Positions 16,588 through 25,530 of a stretch of DNA of 64,000 nt are shown here, piece after piece. The translations under genes were made by a program, and so were the position numbers. Numbering within the stretch: position 1 is the stretch's first letter; each line of letters opens with the position of its first letter. A model generated the notes under the pieces. The model saw only the letters and a program-made list of their open reading frames with translations. It did no database searches and was not told the DNA's origin. This stretch comes from AP-15 sp963733945 (GTDB lineage: Bacteria > Pseudomonadota > Alphaproteobacteria > ATCC43930 > CGMCC-115725): the NCBI GenBank assembly GCA_963733945.1, contig CAVTFD010000040.1, positions 62,001 through 126,000 of the forward strand. The letters run 5' to 3'.

Positions 16588-17736
16588 CTAGGACCAGCGC
16601 ACCCGGGGCATGATCTTGTTCGGATCGATATTCTCCTTGTGCGGAACGATGATTTCGATCATCGCCGCGAGCACGTCATCGGTCATCAAATGTGGCTGCA
16701 ATCCCAATTCCAGCAGACCGGAATGCTTGGCGTTGTAATAATGTTCCTCGCGTTCCTTGCGCGGGTTGGGGATCGATTTGATCTCGACCGGAAAGCCCAT
16801 CGCCGTTCCCGTGCGGCTGACCCGCTCTGCCAGTTCATTGACCGTGAACTGCTCGGTGAATTGATTGAATACTCGCAATTCGCCCGAAGCAGCGGGCTTT
16901 TCGGCGGCAAGCCGCACGCATTGCAAGGTGTCCTTGAGATTGAGGTAACCGCGGGTCTGGCCGCCCTTGCCATAAACGGTCAACGGCACGCCGGCGATCG
17001 CCTGTACCAGAAACCGGTTCACCACCGTCCCGAAGATGTCGTCGTAATGGAAATTCGGCAGCAGCCGCAAGTTGCCTTCGCATTCCCAGGTCGACAATCC
17101 ATAAACCGGCCCCTGCATCAGGTCAGTGACACGCAAGCCGTGGGTGCGTACGTAAAACCACAACAGGTCGGTATCCAGCACTTTGGTCGTATGGTAGAGG
17201 CTGCCGGCCTGACGCGGAAACAGGAACTTGTCCTTGCGCCCGTTATGCTCGATTTCGAGCCACCCTTCCTCGATGTCGATGTTTGGGGTCCCGTATTCGC
17301 CCATTGTTCCCAGCTTGACGATGTGACAATCGGGCTTATGCCGCAGAATTGACCAAACCAAATTAAAGGTGACGGAGAGATTGTTGCGCAACGTCAACTG
17401 TGCTTCGTGGAAGCCGCGCATCGAATACGGAGCCGACGGCTGTTCGGCATAATGCACCACGGCATCGGGCAGAAATCGGGCAAACAGCGGATCGAGGAAC
17501 ATCATCTCGGAACAATCGCCGATTGCCACCTCGATCTGGCCGCCTCGGGCCGACCCGAAGATATCGGCGCGGGCTTCTAGGTTCGGTGCCTCGAACAGAG
17601 CCTCGGATTGGGTGCTGCGCGCCACCGTGCGGCGCAAGTAGTTGTCGACGGCAAGCACTTCATGTCCGGCGTTTGCCAAGTGCATCGCCGTCGGCCAGCC
17701 GAGATAGCCGTCGCCGCCAAGAATCATCACTCGCAT
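16588..17736 (-). CDS. sqdB: UDP-sulfoquinovose synthase
   Basis: A 382-residue extended short-chain dehydrogenase that converts UDP-glucose and sulfite to UDP-sulfoquinovose. The family signature runs through the whole protein: LGGDGYLGWPTAMHLANAGH (NAD loop), VVHYAEQPSAPYSM, VKLGTMGEYGTPNIDIEEG, YHTTKVLDTD (catalytic Tyr and Lys), LTVYGKGGQTRGYLNLKDT, RVFNQFTEQFTVNELA, EEHYYNAKHSGLLELGLQPH and a C-terminal IMPRVRW. Length is normal for SQD1/SqdB. No sulfolipid synthase (sqdX/sqdD-like) is adjacent; the partner is the NodB-like gene, so the sulfosugar may go into a polysaccharide instead of a lipid. Confidence 0.93.
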   Translation of the reverse strand: MRVMILGGDGYLGWPTAMHLANAGHEVLAVDNYLRRTVARSTQSEALFEAPNLEARADIFGSARGGQIEVAIGDCSEMMFLDPLFARFLPDAVVHYAEQPSAPYSMRGFHEAQLTLRNNLSVTFNLVWSILRHKPDCHIVKLGTMGEYGTPNIDIEEGWLEIEHNGRKDKFLFPRQAGSLYHTTKVLDTDLLWFYVRTHGLRVTDLMQGPVYGLSTWECEGNLRLLPNFHYDDIFGTVVNRFLVQAIAGVPLTVYGKGGQTRGYLNLKDTLQCVRLAAEKPAASGELRVFNQFTEQFTVNELAERVSRTGTAMGFPVEIKSIPNPRKEREEHYYNAKHSGLLELGLQPHLMTDDVLAAMIEIIVPHKENIDPNKIMPRVRWS

Positions 17737-18038
17737 TACAGCCCCTCCTTGTCACCCACCCCTGATTTCTGATGCCATTTAGATTGGTACGCTGTGACGG
17801 GCCCAACCTTCTCTATGAAATTTCCCGGCACCCGCTGCCCTGCCGGCGCACAATTGTCGGACAATGGTTGCATCGGTCCACAGGGGCTTGTCAACGACGG
17901 ATGCCGCCTCTACAGTGGATGATCGGAGGTAGCAAGGGCCCCCGCAATTGAACCGATCTATCCTCCTCTCGCTCCTTTAGCGATGAACATCTGCCGAGGG
18001 TGCACAGAGAAACTTGCACACTGTGGGGAGTTTGCAGA
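17737..18038. other. Divergent intergenic region sqdB / capD-like gene
   Basis: About 300 bases, more A+T-rich than the flanking genes, between the sqdB start and the capD-like start. It should carry promoters for both directions. The only element I can support is GGGGAG at 18025-18030, a ribosome-binding site for the ATG at 18039. Confidence 0.5.
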
Positions 18039-19220
18039 ATGCTGACGCGGGTTGGGGAAAGCGAACGTTCGTTCTTCGACGGCAAACGAATCATAGTTAC
18101 CGGGGCCGCTGGAACGATTGGCTCAGAGTTAGTTCGTTGGCTGCTGCGAACTTCTGCCGCCGAGGTACGCGGGATCGATTGCCATGAAAATGGTCTTTTT
18201 ACATTGGCAGAATCGCTGAGGCTCGAACGGCGCTTTCACCCGTTCATCTGCGATGTGCGCAACGGTTTTGAATTGGGCCAGATGTTTAGAAGTATGAATT
18301 ACTGTATTCACACCGCAGCATTGAAGCACGTCGGCTCCTCGGAGCGGTCTCCGTTTGAAACCGTTCAGACGAACATTAACGGCGTCCAAAACGTCATCCG
18401 CGCTGCGTTGGACAACGGCCTCGAGCGCACATTGCTGACCAGTTCCGATAAGGCCGTCAATCCCACGAATGTGATGGGAACGACAAAGCTTATGGGCGAG
18501 CGCCTGATCACCGCTGCCAATGCCTTGATGGGGCTCGAATCGAAGACGATGTTTGCCAGCGTTCGCTTTGGCAACGTGGCGGGATCGACGGGATCGGTGG
18601 TGCCGCTGTTTTGCGAGCAGATCGCTCGGGGCGGCCCGATCACGCTTACCGATCCGCAAATGACGCGCTTTATCATGACCCTGCAGGAAGCGGTGCGGCT
18701 GGTGTTGAAATCGCTGCGGATTGCACACGGGGGCGAAGTCTTCGTGACCCGGATGCCCGTCATCCATATTGTCGATCTGGTACACGAGCTGATCGAGCTT
18801 GTCGCACCCCTTTATGGCCGCCGCCCGAGCGAGATCGAGATCCGCCGCATCGGGCCGCGTCCGGGCGAAAAATTCTATGAAGAATTGACCACCGACGAGG
18901 AACTGCGGCGGACGTTGGAATTCGACGAGCTCTATGCTGTATTGCCGGCTTTCCGTAACATTTACAACGGCATCAGCTACAGCTACCCAGACGCGCAGCC
19001 GGCAACGAAAGTCCATAACTCCGCCACGGAGACGCCGGCGAGCCGGGCCTATCTGCGCGCATTTCTGCTCCAGCCGGGCGTGTTGCCCGCCCCCGTGTTC
19101 GATCTGCTCCGAGACAGCCCGGTTCCCGGCAGTTATACGGCAGATTTGGTAACCCTGACGCGGCGGCAGATAGACGAAAACGGAATCGACTCCGGAGTTC
19201 TTCAACCGAAATTTGCCTGA
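18039..19220 (+). CDS. CapD/FlaA1-family nucleotide-sugar 4,6-dehydratase
   Basis: The start ATG 18039 is preceded by GGGGAG at 8 bases; the open frame runs upstream to 18000 without a better site. The protein has 393 residues. IIVTGAAGTIGSELVRWLL is the NAD(P) loop, HTAALKHVGSSERSPFETV and TSSDKAVNPTNVMGTTKLMG are family signatures, followed by RFGNVAGSTGSVVPLF and GPRPGEKFYEEL. As in CapD/CapE-type members, the position of the usual catalytic tyrosine is methionine (NVMGTTK) and the Asp-Lys of SSDKA would do the work. It probably makes a UDP-4-keto-6-deoxy-N-acetylhexosamine for a surface polysaccharide. It is the soluble short form, without membrane segments. Confidence 0.85.
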   Translation: MLTRVGESERSFFDGKRIIVTGAAGTIGSELVRWLLRTSAAEVRGIDCHENGLFTLAESLRLERRFHPFICDVRNGFELGQMFRSMNYCIHTAALKHVGSSERSPFETVQTNINGVQNVIRAALDNGLERTLLTSSDKAVNPTNVMGTTKLMGERLITAANALMGLESKTMFASVRFGNVAGSTGSVVPLFCEQIARGGPITLTDPQMTRFIMTLQEAVRLVLKSLRIAHGGEVFVTRMPVIHIVDLVHELIELVAPLYGRRPSEIEIRRIGPRPGEKFYEELTTDEELRRTLEFDELYAVLPAFRNIYNGISYSYPDAQPATKVHNSATETPASRAYLRAFLLQPGVLPAPVFDLLRDSPVPGSYTADLVTLTRRQIDENGIDSGVLQPKFA

Positions 19221-19297
19221 CCAGCGGGCGGACGCCGTCCAGCGCGAATTCGCTATTTGAAGAGGCGCGCGATGCGTGCCGGTGGAGATCCCCTAGC

Positions 19298-20440
19298 GTG
19301 AGCAATCAAGAAATTATGCCCATCGAATTTATCGACCTGAAGTCGCAGCGCGACCGGGTGCGCGCCCGCGTCGAGGACGGCTGGCGGCGCGTCGTCGATC
19401 ACGGACAATACATTATGGGTCCGGAGGTACGCGATCTGGAAGCCCGTCTCGCCAAGTTCACCGGCGCCGAGCAAGTCGTTTCCTGTTCGAGTGGCACCGA
19501 TGCCCTTTGGGTGCCGCTGCTCGCCCTGGGCGTCGGCCCCGGCGATGCGGTATTCCTGCCGAGCTGGACGTTCACTGCCACGGCGGAGGTGGTGTGTCTG
19601 GTCGGTGCCAGTCCGGTGTTTGTCGATGTCGACAGCGATACGATGAACCTGTCGCCGCGGAGTCTTGAGGCGGCGATCGGGCTGGTCAGAAAGGACGGCC
19701 ACCTCACTCCGAAGGCGGTTGTCCCGGTCGACCTGTTCGGCCTTCCCGCCGATTACGAGGCGATCAATGCGATCGCCCGGGCCGAGGGGTTGAAGGTGTT
19801 GGCCGATGCTGCCCAATCGTTCGGCGGCACACAGGGGAATCGCCGGGTCGGTACCCTGGCCGACATCACCGCGACCAGTTTCTTCCCGGCCAAGCCGCTC
19901 GGCTGCTGGGGCGATGGCGGGGCCATTTTCACCGACGATGCGGAGCTGGCCGAGGTGTTGCGCTCAATTCGTATTCACGGGCGCGGCGCAGGCGGGAAAT
20001 ACGATAACGTGCGAGTCGGTGCCAATGCCCGTCTAGACACGTTGCAGGCGGTCGTGCTGATCGAGAAGCTCGCGATCTTCGAAGAGGAACTGGCTGACCG
20101 ACAGAGGGTTGCGGCGCGTTATGCCGATGGAATCGGCCACTCGGTAACGGCGCCGCGCGTGCCGTCCGGCAGTATGTCGTCATGGGCTCAATACACGATC
20201 CGCACGAGCTGTCGCGCCGACTTGCAGCGCAGCCTGGCCGAGCGCGGCATCCGTACCGAGATCTACTACCCGATCCCGCTGCACATGCAGGAACCTTACC
20301 TCAACTATCCGGTAGCCCCCGGCGGATTGGCAGTGACGGAACGCCTGAAGGACGAGGTGCTGAGCCTGCCGATGCATCCTTATCTGACCAAGAAGCAGTC
20401 CGACTATATTTGCGGCGCCATCCGGGCGGCCGTTGGCTGA
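19298..20440 (+). CDS. DegT/DnrJ/EryC1-family sugar aminotransferase (WbpE-like)
   Basis: A PLP-dependent aminotransferase of 380 residues from GTG 19298; an in-frame ATG at 19316 (MPIEFIDLKSQRDRV) is the family-typical start and equally likely. CSSGTDALWVPLLALGVGPG binds the cofactor phosphate, VLADAAQSFGGT carries the PLP-contacting Asp, and FFPAKPLGCWGDGGA the Schiff-base lysine. RGAGGKYDNVRVGANARLDT and YYPIPLHMQEPY complete the pattern. It is closest in motif to WbpE, which transaminates a UDP-3-keto-N-acetylglucuronate. The following acetyltransferase and Gfo/Idh gene match WbpD and WbpB roles. It overlaps the glycosyltransferase by 8 bases. Confidence 0.85.
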   Translation: MSNQEIMPIEFIDLKSQRDRVRARVEDGWRRVVDHGQYIMGPEVRDLEARLAKFTGAEQVVSCSSGTDALWVPLLALGVGPGDAVFLPSWTFTATAEVVCLVGASPVFVDVDSDTMNLSPRSLEAAIGLVRKDGHLTPKAVVPVDLFGLPADYEAINAIARAEGLKVLADAAQSFGGTQGNRRVGTLADITATSFFPAKPLGCWGDGGAIFTDDAELAEVLRSIRIHGRGAGGKYDNVRVGANARLDTLQAVVLIEKLAIFEEELADRQRVAARYADGIGHSVTAPRVPSGSMSSWAQYTIRTSCRADLQRSLAERGIRTEIYYPIPLHMQEPYLNYPVAPGGLAVTERLKDEVLSLPMHPYLTKKQSDYICGAIRAAVG

Positions 20441-21767
20441 AATGCCCGACAGCGGCATCGGCACCGACACGCAGCAAACGGGCCCGTCCATCTGCATCAT
20501 TGCCTGCAAGGATCTGTCCCGCAACATGCGGACGATCCAGCAGGCCAAGGCACTGGCCCGGGCGGGATCGGCGGTGACGGTGATCGGATATCAGGTTCCC
20601 GACGCGAGGCTGGCAGGCGACCAGGCGGTCGCAACCCTGGTCGCGACGGGCGCGCCGCCCTATCCGGGGCCGCTGATGCTAAAGCTGTGGCTGATGCGGC
20701 GTCTGCAGCGCGGCGATGCGGCAATGCAGCGTGTCGCCGCGGCCGGCGTCGCGGTGGGGCGCAGCCGCGGGGGCCGTTTCGCCCGGCTGGCCATGAGGCA
20801 TCTGGCGGGCCGTTCCTTCGATGTTGTCCAGGCGCATTTCGACAGGGCGTTGATCGCGGCCGCGGCGCTCGCGAGCCGGTGCGGGGCGCGGCTCGTATTC
20901 GACGCGGTCGAGGTGCCGTTCGACGACGAGCTGCTGCCCACCGATGCCGCCGCCCGAGCGGTGCGCCTGGCCGAGATTCGGCAGGAGACCGAGATCGCGT
21001 GCCGTGCCGACGGCTGGATCACCGTCAACGACTCGCTGGCCGATACCGCAGTCGAGCGCTTCCATATTGCCCGACCCCTGGTCGTGCGCAACTGCCAGGA
21101 TGCAGGATACCGGCCGTCCGACGGCCGGCTGCGGCGCGATCTCGGCCTGACCGATCGGGCGCGCATCCTCCTTCACCTCAATACGATGAGGCGCGGCGAG
21201 GGGCTGGAAACGGCGATCGATGCATTGGCGCATCTGCCCGAGGAGTTTCATCTCGTCGGGCTCGGCCCGATGCCGGAGCGAGGTTTTCTCAAGACCATAC
21301 GGCGCCGAGCAGTCCAGCGGGGCGTCGCGCAGCGGTTTCACATCGCGCCGATGCAGCCGCCCCACGCCGTGCGCGCCTATATCGCCGGGGCCGATATCGC
21401 CGTCATCAGCCGCGAGGGAGCCCGGCAAAACATGCGGCTCAGCCTACCGAACCGGCTGTTTCAGGCCATCGCTGCGCGCCTGCCAGTAGTCGCCACGCCA
21501 CTGCCGGAGATCGGCCTCATCCTGCGCGACTGGCAGGTTGGTCTGCCGTTCGACGAATTAGACGTGATCGGCTTGGCGTCGGCGATTCGCGGGATTAGCG
21601 AGCCGGAAACACTGGCGCGCTTCCGGGCGGCCGAGGACAACGCCGCACGCGCCCTGACCTGGGAGCAGGAAAGCGTGCCATATGTCAGGTTTATGCAGAG
21701 CTTGGCGCGTGGCGTCCCGTTCGAGGCGGAGTCGCGGCAGACCCCGCTTCAGCGCATCGCGGGATAG
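20433..21767 (+). CDS. GT4-like glycosyltransferase
   Basis: A 444-residue GT-B fold protein. SICIIACKDLSRNMRTIQQA begins the acceptor-side Rossmann domain and FDVVQAHFDRALIAAAALAS follows. The donor-side domain has ARILLHLNTMRRGEGLETAI, HLVGLGPM, and ADIAVISREGARQNMRLSLP with PNRLFQAIAARLPVVATPLP, the usual E/N-rich nucleotide-sugar site of GT4 enzymes. No membrane segment is seen. It starts inside the end of the aminotransferase gene and ends 15 bases before the acetyltransferase, so it belongs to one operon. Donor and acceptor are unknown. Confidence 0.75.
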   Translation: MAEMPDSGIGTDTQQTGPSICIIACKDLSRNMRTIQQAKALARAGSAVTVIGYQVPDARLAGDQAVATLVATGAPPYPGPLMLKLWLMRRLQRGDAAMQRVAAAGVAVGRSRGGRFARLAMRHLAGRSFDVVQAHFDRALIAAAALASRCGARLVFDAVEVPFDDELLPTDAAARAVRLAEIRQETEIACRADGWITVNDSLADTAVERFHIARPLVVRNCQDAGYRPSDGRLRRDLGLTDRARILLHLNTMRRGEGLETAIDALAHLPEEFHLVGLGPMPERGFLKTIRRRAVQRGVAQRFHIAPMQPPHAVRAYIAGADIAVISREGARQNMRLSLPNRLFQAIAARLPVVATPLPEIGLILRDWQVGLPFDELDVIGLASAIRGISEPETLARFRAAEDNAARALTWEQESVPYVRFMQSLARGVPFEAESRQTPLQRIAG

Positions 21768-21782
21768 TCCCCGCGTGGCGAC

Positions 21783-22421
21783 ATGAACATGGAGGCCGCG
21801 GTGTCGGGGCAGTTCTACCAGGCGGCCGAGGACTGCGAATTGCAACCCGGTGCGCAGATCGGGCTCAGATACAGGGAAGGATGCGGGCCGGCGCTTTTCG
21901 GCGCCCATGCCCGCATCCGTTCCGGCACCGTGATCTACGGCGATGTCACCGCCGGCGATCATTTCGAGACAGGGCATCACGTGCTGATTCGCGCCGACAC
22001 CGTAATGGGCGACCATGTCGTGGTCGGGACCAATGTGGTGATCGAAGGGCAGGTCCGGATCGGCAGTTTTGTGAAGATCGAAGCCAATTGCTTCATCCCG
22101 AGCCATTGCACACTCGGGAACCGTGTCTTTTTAGGCCCCGGCGTCACCATCCTGAACGACCGGTATCCTTTGCGACTGCGCAACCAATATCGGCCCGAGG
22201 GCTGCGTCATCGAAGACAATGCCACGATCGGCGGGGGCGTCGTGCTGTTGCCGGGCGTGCGCATCGGCGCCGGATCGTTCGTCGCGGCCGGCGCGGTGGT
22301 GACCAAGGACGTGCCGCCGGGCAAGCTGGTCATCGGGGTTCCGGGCCGCATCCGAGCGCTGCCGGAACGGTTGTGCGAACCCAATATGGCGCTGTCCTGG
22401 AAAGCATATTTGAGCAACTAG
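21783..22421 (+). CDS. Left-handed beta-helix (hexapeptide) N-acetyltransferase, WbpD-like
   Basis: A 212-residue protein made of hexapeptide repeats with I/V/L every sixth residue (RIRSGTVIYGDVTAGDHFET to VRIGAGSFVAAGAVVTKDV). The end, DVPPGKLVIGVPGRI, is the standard closing coil of sugar O- and N-acetyltransferases. Trimeric cytoplasmic enzyme by family rule. Its place between a WbpE-like aminotransferase and a Gfo/Idh oxidoreductase suggests acetylation of the amino group introduced at C3 of a nucleotide sugar; this specificity is inferred. Confidence 0.8.
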   Translation: MNMEAAVSGQFYQAAEDCELQPGAQIGLRYREGCGPALFGAHARIRSGTVIYGDVTAGDHFETGHHVLIRADTVMGDHVVVGTNVVIEGQVRIGSFVKIEANCFIPSHCTLGNRVFLGPGVTILNDRYPLRLRNQYRPEGCVIEDNATIGGGVVLLPGVRIGAGSFVAAGAVVTKDVPPGKLVIGVPGRIRALPERLCEPNMALSWKAYLSN

Positions 22422-22431
22422 GGAGCAGGCG

Positions 22432-23436
22432 ATGAAGATCGGCATCATCGGCTGCGGCAGACAGGCCGTAAAACACATTTATGGTTTGCGCCAATGCCAG
22501 GATGTCGAGATCGTATTGACCGACAAGGATCCGGCTCTCGCGCGCGCGCTCGGTGAGCGGGAGGGGCTCCCCTGGGCCGAGACGTCCGACCGGGTATTCG
22601 CGGATCCGGACGTGGTCGCCGTCGACGTTTGCGTTCCGACGCCGTTTCATGCGCCGCTGCTGCGCCACGCCCTGGGCGCGGGCAAGGATTTCTTCTGCGA
22701 GAAGCCGCTCTGCGAAACCGCCGCGGAGGCCAGCGAACTGATTGACCTTGCCGAGCGCACACAGCGCATCGGGATCGTCGGCTACGTCTATCGTTACGTC
22801 CCCGGGTTTCAACGGATCTGCGACATTCTCGCCGGCGCCGCCGAGACCGGGGCAAGCCCGGTCATCGGCGCCATTTCGGCGGTCCTGATGCGCATCGGCG
22901 GCCGCGGCTCGGCCGCTTTGTGGAAGCACCGAAGCGCCGAAGGCGGCGGCGCCCTGAACGAGATGCTGGTGCACATGCTCGATCTGGTGGTGTGGTATTT
23001 CGGGCCGATCGAGCGCGCCGAATTGTTGATGCGGGATTTGTTCCGGCCGCAGCGGGTCATCGCCGGCAGGATGGAAGCCGTCGATGCCGAGGATTTCGTC
23101 CTCGCCCGCTTGCAGACGCGGGCGGGCATCCCCGTGGTGATCCAGGCCGACCTGCTGACGCCCTCGTTCACCCAGATGATCGAGATCCAGGGCGACAACG
23201 GCACCCTGATGGCGTCGATCCAGCCCGATATGCCGCAATTCGTCTTTACCCTGCGATCCGCCGGCGGTTATCCGGCGGGCCGCACGGATCTGAGTTGCCG
23301 CGCGACAAATTTTTTGGATTTGCAAATGGCCGCATTCGTCGCTGCGGTTCGAGATCGGCAGGCGAATGGCACGCTTGCCAATTCGGTCCATGTGATGCGT
23401 GCGCTTGAGGCGCTGCGGGGCACGGCCATCAATTGA
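22432..23436 (+). CDS. Gfo/Idh/MocA-family oxidoreductase (WbpB-like)
   Basis: A 334-residue NAD(P)-dependent sugar dehydrogenase. IGIIGCGRQAVKHIYGLRQC is the Rossmann loop, VDVCVPTPFHAPLLRHAL and DFFCEKPLCETAAEA give the EKP motif with the conserved lysine, and GGGALNEMLVHMLDLVVWYF carries the catalytic His of the C-terminal domain. The start is supported by GGGAGCAGG just upstream. As last gene of the operon it most likely oxidises C3 of the nucleotide sugar that the aminotransferase then aminates. Confidence 0.82.
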   Translation: MKIGIIGCGRQAVKHIYGLRQCQDVEIVLTDKDPALARALGEREGLPWAETSDRVFADPDVVAVDVCVPTPFHAPLLRHALGAGKDFFCEKPLCETAAEASELIDLAERTQRIGIVGYVYRYVPGFQRICDILAGAAETGASPVIGAISAVLMRIGGRGSAALWKHRSAEGGGALNEMLVHMLDLVVWYFGPIERAELLMRDLFRPQRVIAGRMEAVDAEDFVLARLQTRAGIPVVIQADLLTPSFTQMIEIQGDNGTLMASIQPDMPQFVFTLRSAGGYPAGRTDLSCRATNFLDLQMAAFVAAVRDRQANGTLANSVHVMRALEALRGTAIN

Positions 23437-23725
23437 GTAAGAGTGTCAACCTGACTTCCACCCCGACTTTGCCGCGGTGAGCGATCTTCCGCCTCGCCTT
23501 CTTCATCATCGGCTCCGTCTAGCACGACGGAACGGCTCGCGCCCCAACTACGCCCCCGGTCCCAAATCCGGGGTCCGCTACACCTCCGAAAAACTCCTTT
23601 TCTTAGAACCCCGCTTAGAGGTTGTTGGTTGGTCCGGTCGCGAACGGAAGGAGACCGTGGGAGGTGCTGGTTTGCCCACCCGTATCTGAACTCGCCGCGC
23701 CGCAGCATAGTTTTCAGAGGTTCTA
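23437..23725. other. Non-coding stretch at the edge of the degraded region
   Basis: About 290 bases with no supported gene. The 8-bp words TTAGAACC (about 23604) and GGTTCTAA (about 23718) form an inverted pair flanking 100 bases, which could be the scar of a small mobile element; this is weak. Confidence 0.3.
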
Positions 23726-23860
23726 ATGATCGATACGAGCAGAATAGAGACGAAGCCCGGTATGGTTTTCGACGCATCGGTTGGAGGCTCCGACGATGCG
23801 CCTCTCGTGCTGCTGTTGCATGGTTTTGGCGTCTCACGCCCTGCGAGCCATTGTCCTGGC
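23726..23860 (+). pseudogene. Alpha/beta hydrolase N-terminal fragment
   Basis: MIDTSRIETKPGMVFDASVG followed by DDAPLVLLLHGFGVSR is the beginning of an alpha/beta hydrolase up to the oxyanion-hole HG motif. After about 23845 the sequence turns into unrelated low-quality coding, and no nucleophile elbow (GxSxG) follows. The fragment abuts the end of a degraded ATPase gene on the opposite strand. Confidence 0.6.
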
Positions 23861-23932
23861 CCACGTCCGGATAGCAGTGTCCGATCGGATCCCGCCCATC
23901 GTGTGAGCTGGCCAAAGCCGCAAGGCTCAGGA

Positions 23933-24677
23933 TTATCCGGCTCGCTGCAGCCGTCTTTGCAATGCATAGAGACGGGTCAGCAGCACGCCTTTGAGCGCGA
24001 GTGTCTTTGCCCCCAAGGTGGCGGCCAAGGTGAACGTGGCCGGCAAAGCTACCGGCACCGCCGACAACAGAGCGGTTAGGATAAGTGGGATGAAGCGAGC
24101 AGGTGCCCATCGCGATGCCGTGGGCGTAGGCCACGATGCCGATGATGATAGCCAAATTGACGATCGTGAGGTTGCGCACGACGCCGAGCACGGCCCGCTG
24201 CTCACTGCTCTCGACACGGGCGGTCCGGACCAGTTCGGCGGCGCGGCCGAAATAGGTGTGCTTGCCGGTGGCGGTCACTTCGGCGGTTGCCTCGCCGCGG
24301 CGCGCGATCCCGCCGGCATAAGCGACTTTGCAGCGCCCGGACTCGGTCGGCAGCGACTCGCCGGTCAGCATCGATTGGTCGAGCAGCAGTGTGCCGGCGA
24401 TAATCTGGGCGTCGGCCGGGACGACGGTGCCAAGCGACAGCTGGACGATGTCGCCGCGGACCAGACCGGCCGCCGGCACGTCGGTCCACGACCCGTCGCG
24501 CCTGACGCGCGTCTGCAACGCTAGTCTAGGCCAACAGAACCCGATCGCCATCGCAGCGAGGGCGACCAACGCGATAAACCAGTGGCCGTGCTGAAACATG
24601 TAAATCACAGCGAGCCCGACGGCCGAGGAGACACCGATCACGGTCGCAACGAGAAGTGGGCGAGATATGACGGTCAT
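23933..24677 (-). pseudogene. P-type ATPase remnant (actuator domain to TM4)
   Basis: The minus-strand frame reads RVRRDGSWTDVPAAGLVRGD, VVPADAQIIAG and LLDQSMLTGESLPTE, the actuator domain with its TGES loop. After a frameshift between 24081 and 24108 another frame continues with PLILTALLSAVPVALPATFT and LGAKTLALKGVLLTRL, the TM4 PVALP ion site of plasma-membrane H+-ATPase-type pumps. It ends at 23933 before the DKTGT phosphorylation site, which is absent. N-terminal membrane segments are also missing or scrambled. Non-functional. Confidence 0.8.
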
Positions 24678-24712
24678 AATGCATAGCCTTCGGAGCTATT
24701 TTTTATGGGGTC

Positions 24713-25530
24713 GTGTCGCCGGTGAAGGCATCCAGGTCTTTCGCCAGTTGCTCATTCGCGCGTTGCGTCGTCGCGTCGCGTTGCGCGACATAGGCTGCGT
24801 TGATCGCCGTGAGCTGGGCGGTCTTGTTAGTCCTCCAGACTGCTCAAGCTCGATCTGCGCCTGGGCGTCCTGGACGTCCTTGGGCAAGCTCGAGGCGGTC
24901 AGATGATCGCGCAGCGCCTGAAGCGCCGCGGCGTGGGTCTGCAGATCGGTGTAGGCCGCCTGCGCCGCGCCCCTACTCGCCTGCGATGCTGTTGGAATTT
25001 GTAACCAGCTGCTGGCTGGCCCAACTGGCATCGGTCGGGGTGTAGACATGGTTGGCCGAGTAGGCACCGGCCGTCAGGCTCGACAGGCCGGACAGGACGT
25101 CCGAGATTTCCGGCAGGCCGCCCTGCCCGTAAGTGCGGCCGTTGACCGGGTTCAAAACCGCATAAGCGTTGACCGGCAGGCTGCTGCCCAGGCCCGCGAT
25201 GTTTAACAACCCCAGCGCACTGCCGAGACTTGGGTTGTGGACCCAATTTTCGAGCATCGTCACCTCATTGGTGTATTGTTGCAGCTGCGTTGTGTATTGC
25301 TAAACCTGCTGCAGCCACTGCAGATTCTGGGTCGCCCATGGCTTGACCCACACGCATAACGCTGGAGATCGAGCCATAGGCCTTGACATCGTTCTGAAGC
25401 TGCTGAGCCCATTGACCCAAGGCCGCCGTGTCGATCACCGGCAAGTCAGCACGCGCGCCCGTAGCGAATAGCCGGCTGCGAGCGCGACGCCCGCCGCCAT
25501 GCCGAGAAGCGCGCGTCTGACGCGGGTCAC
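24713..25530 (-). pseudogene. virB5-like conjugation gene, frameshifted
   Basis: Fragments in three frames form one VirB5/TrbJ-like protein. A signal peptide (RRALLGMAAGVALAAGYS) is followed by LPVIDTAALGQWAQQLQNDV, then YGQGGLPEISDVLSGLSSLT, AAYTDLQTHAAALQALRDHL, and TAQLTAINAAYVAQRDATTQ with a tail ending GDTTP at 24713. VirB5 is the minor pilus/adhesin subunit of type IV secretion systems. The gene follows the virB4 remnant with overlapping stop and start, as in intact operons. It cannot be expressed as one protein. Confidence 0.7.

Noticed and set aside
23268..23932. C-terminal part of the 469-residue minus-strand frame containing the ATPase actuator
   Set aside because: Beyond the frameshift near 24095 this frame is out of register; it overlaps the Gfo/Idh gene antisense and encodes no ATPase motifs.
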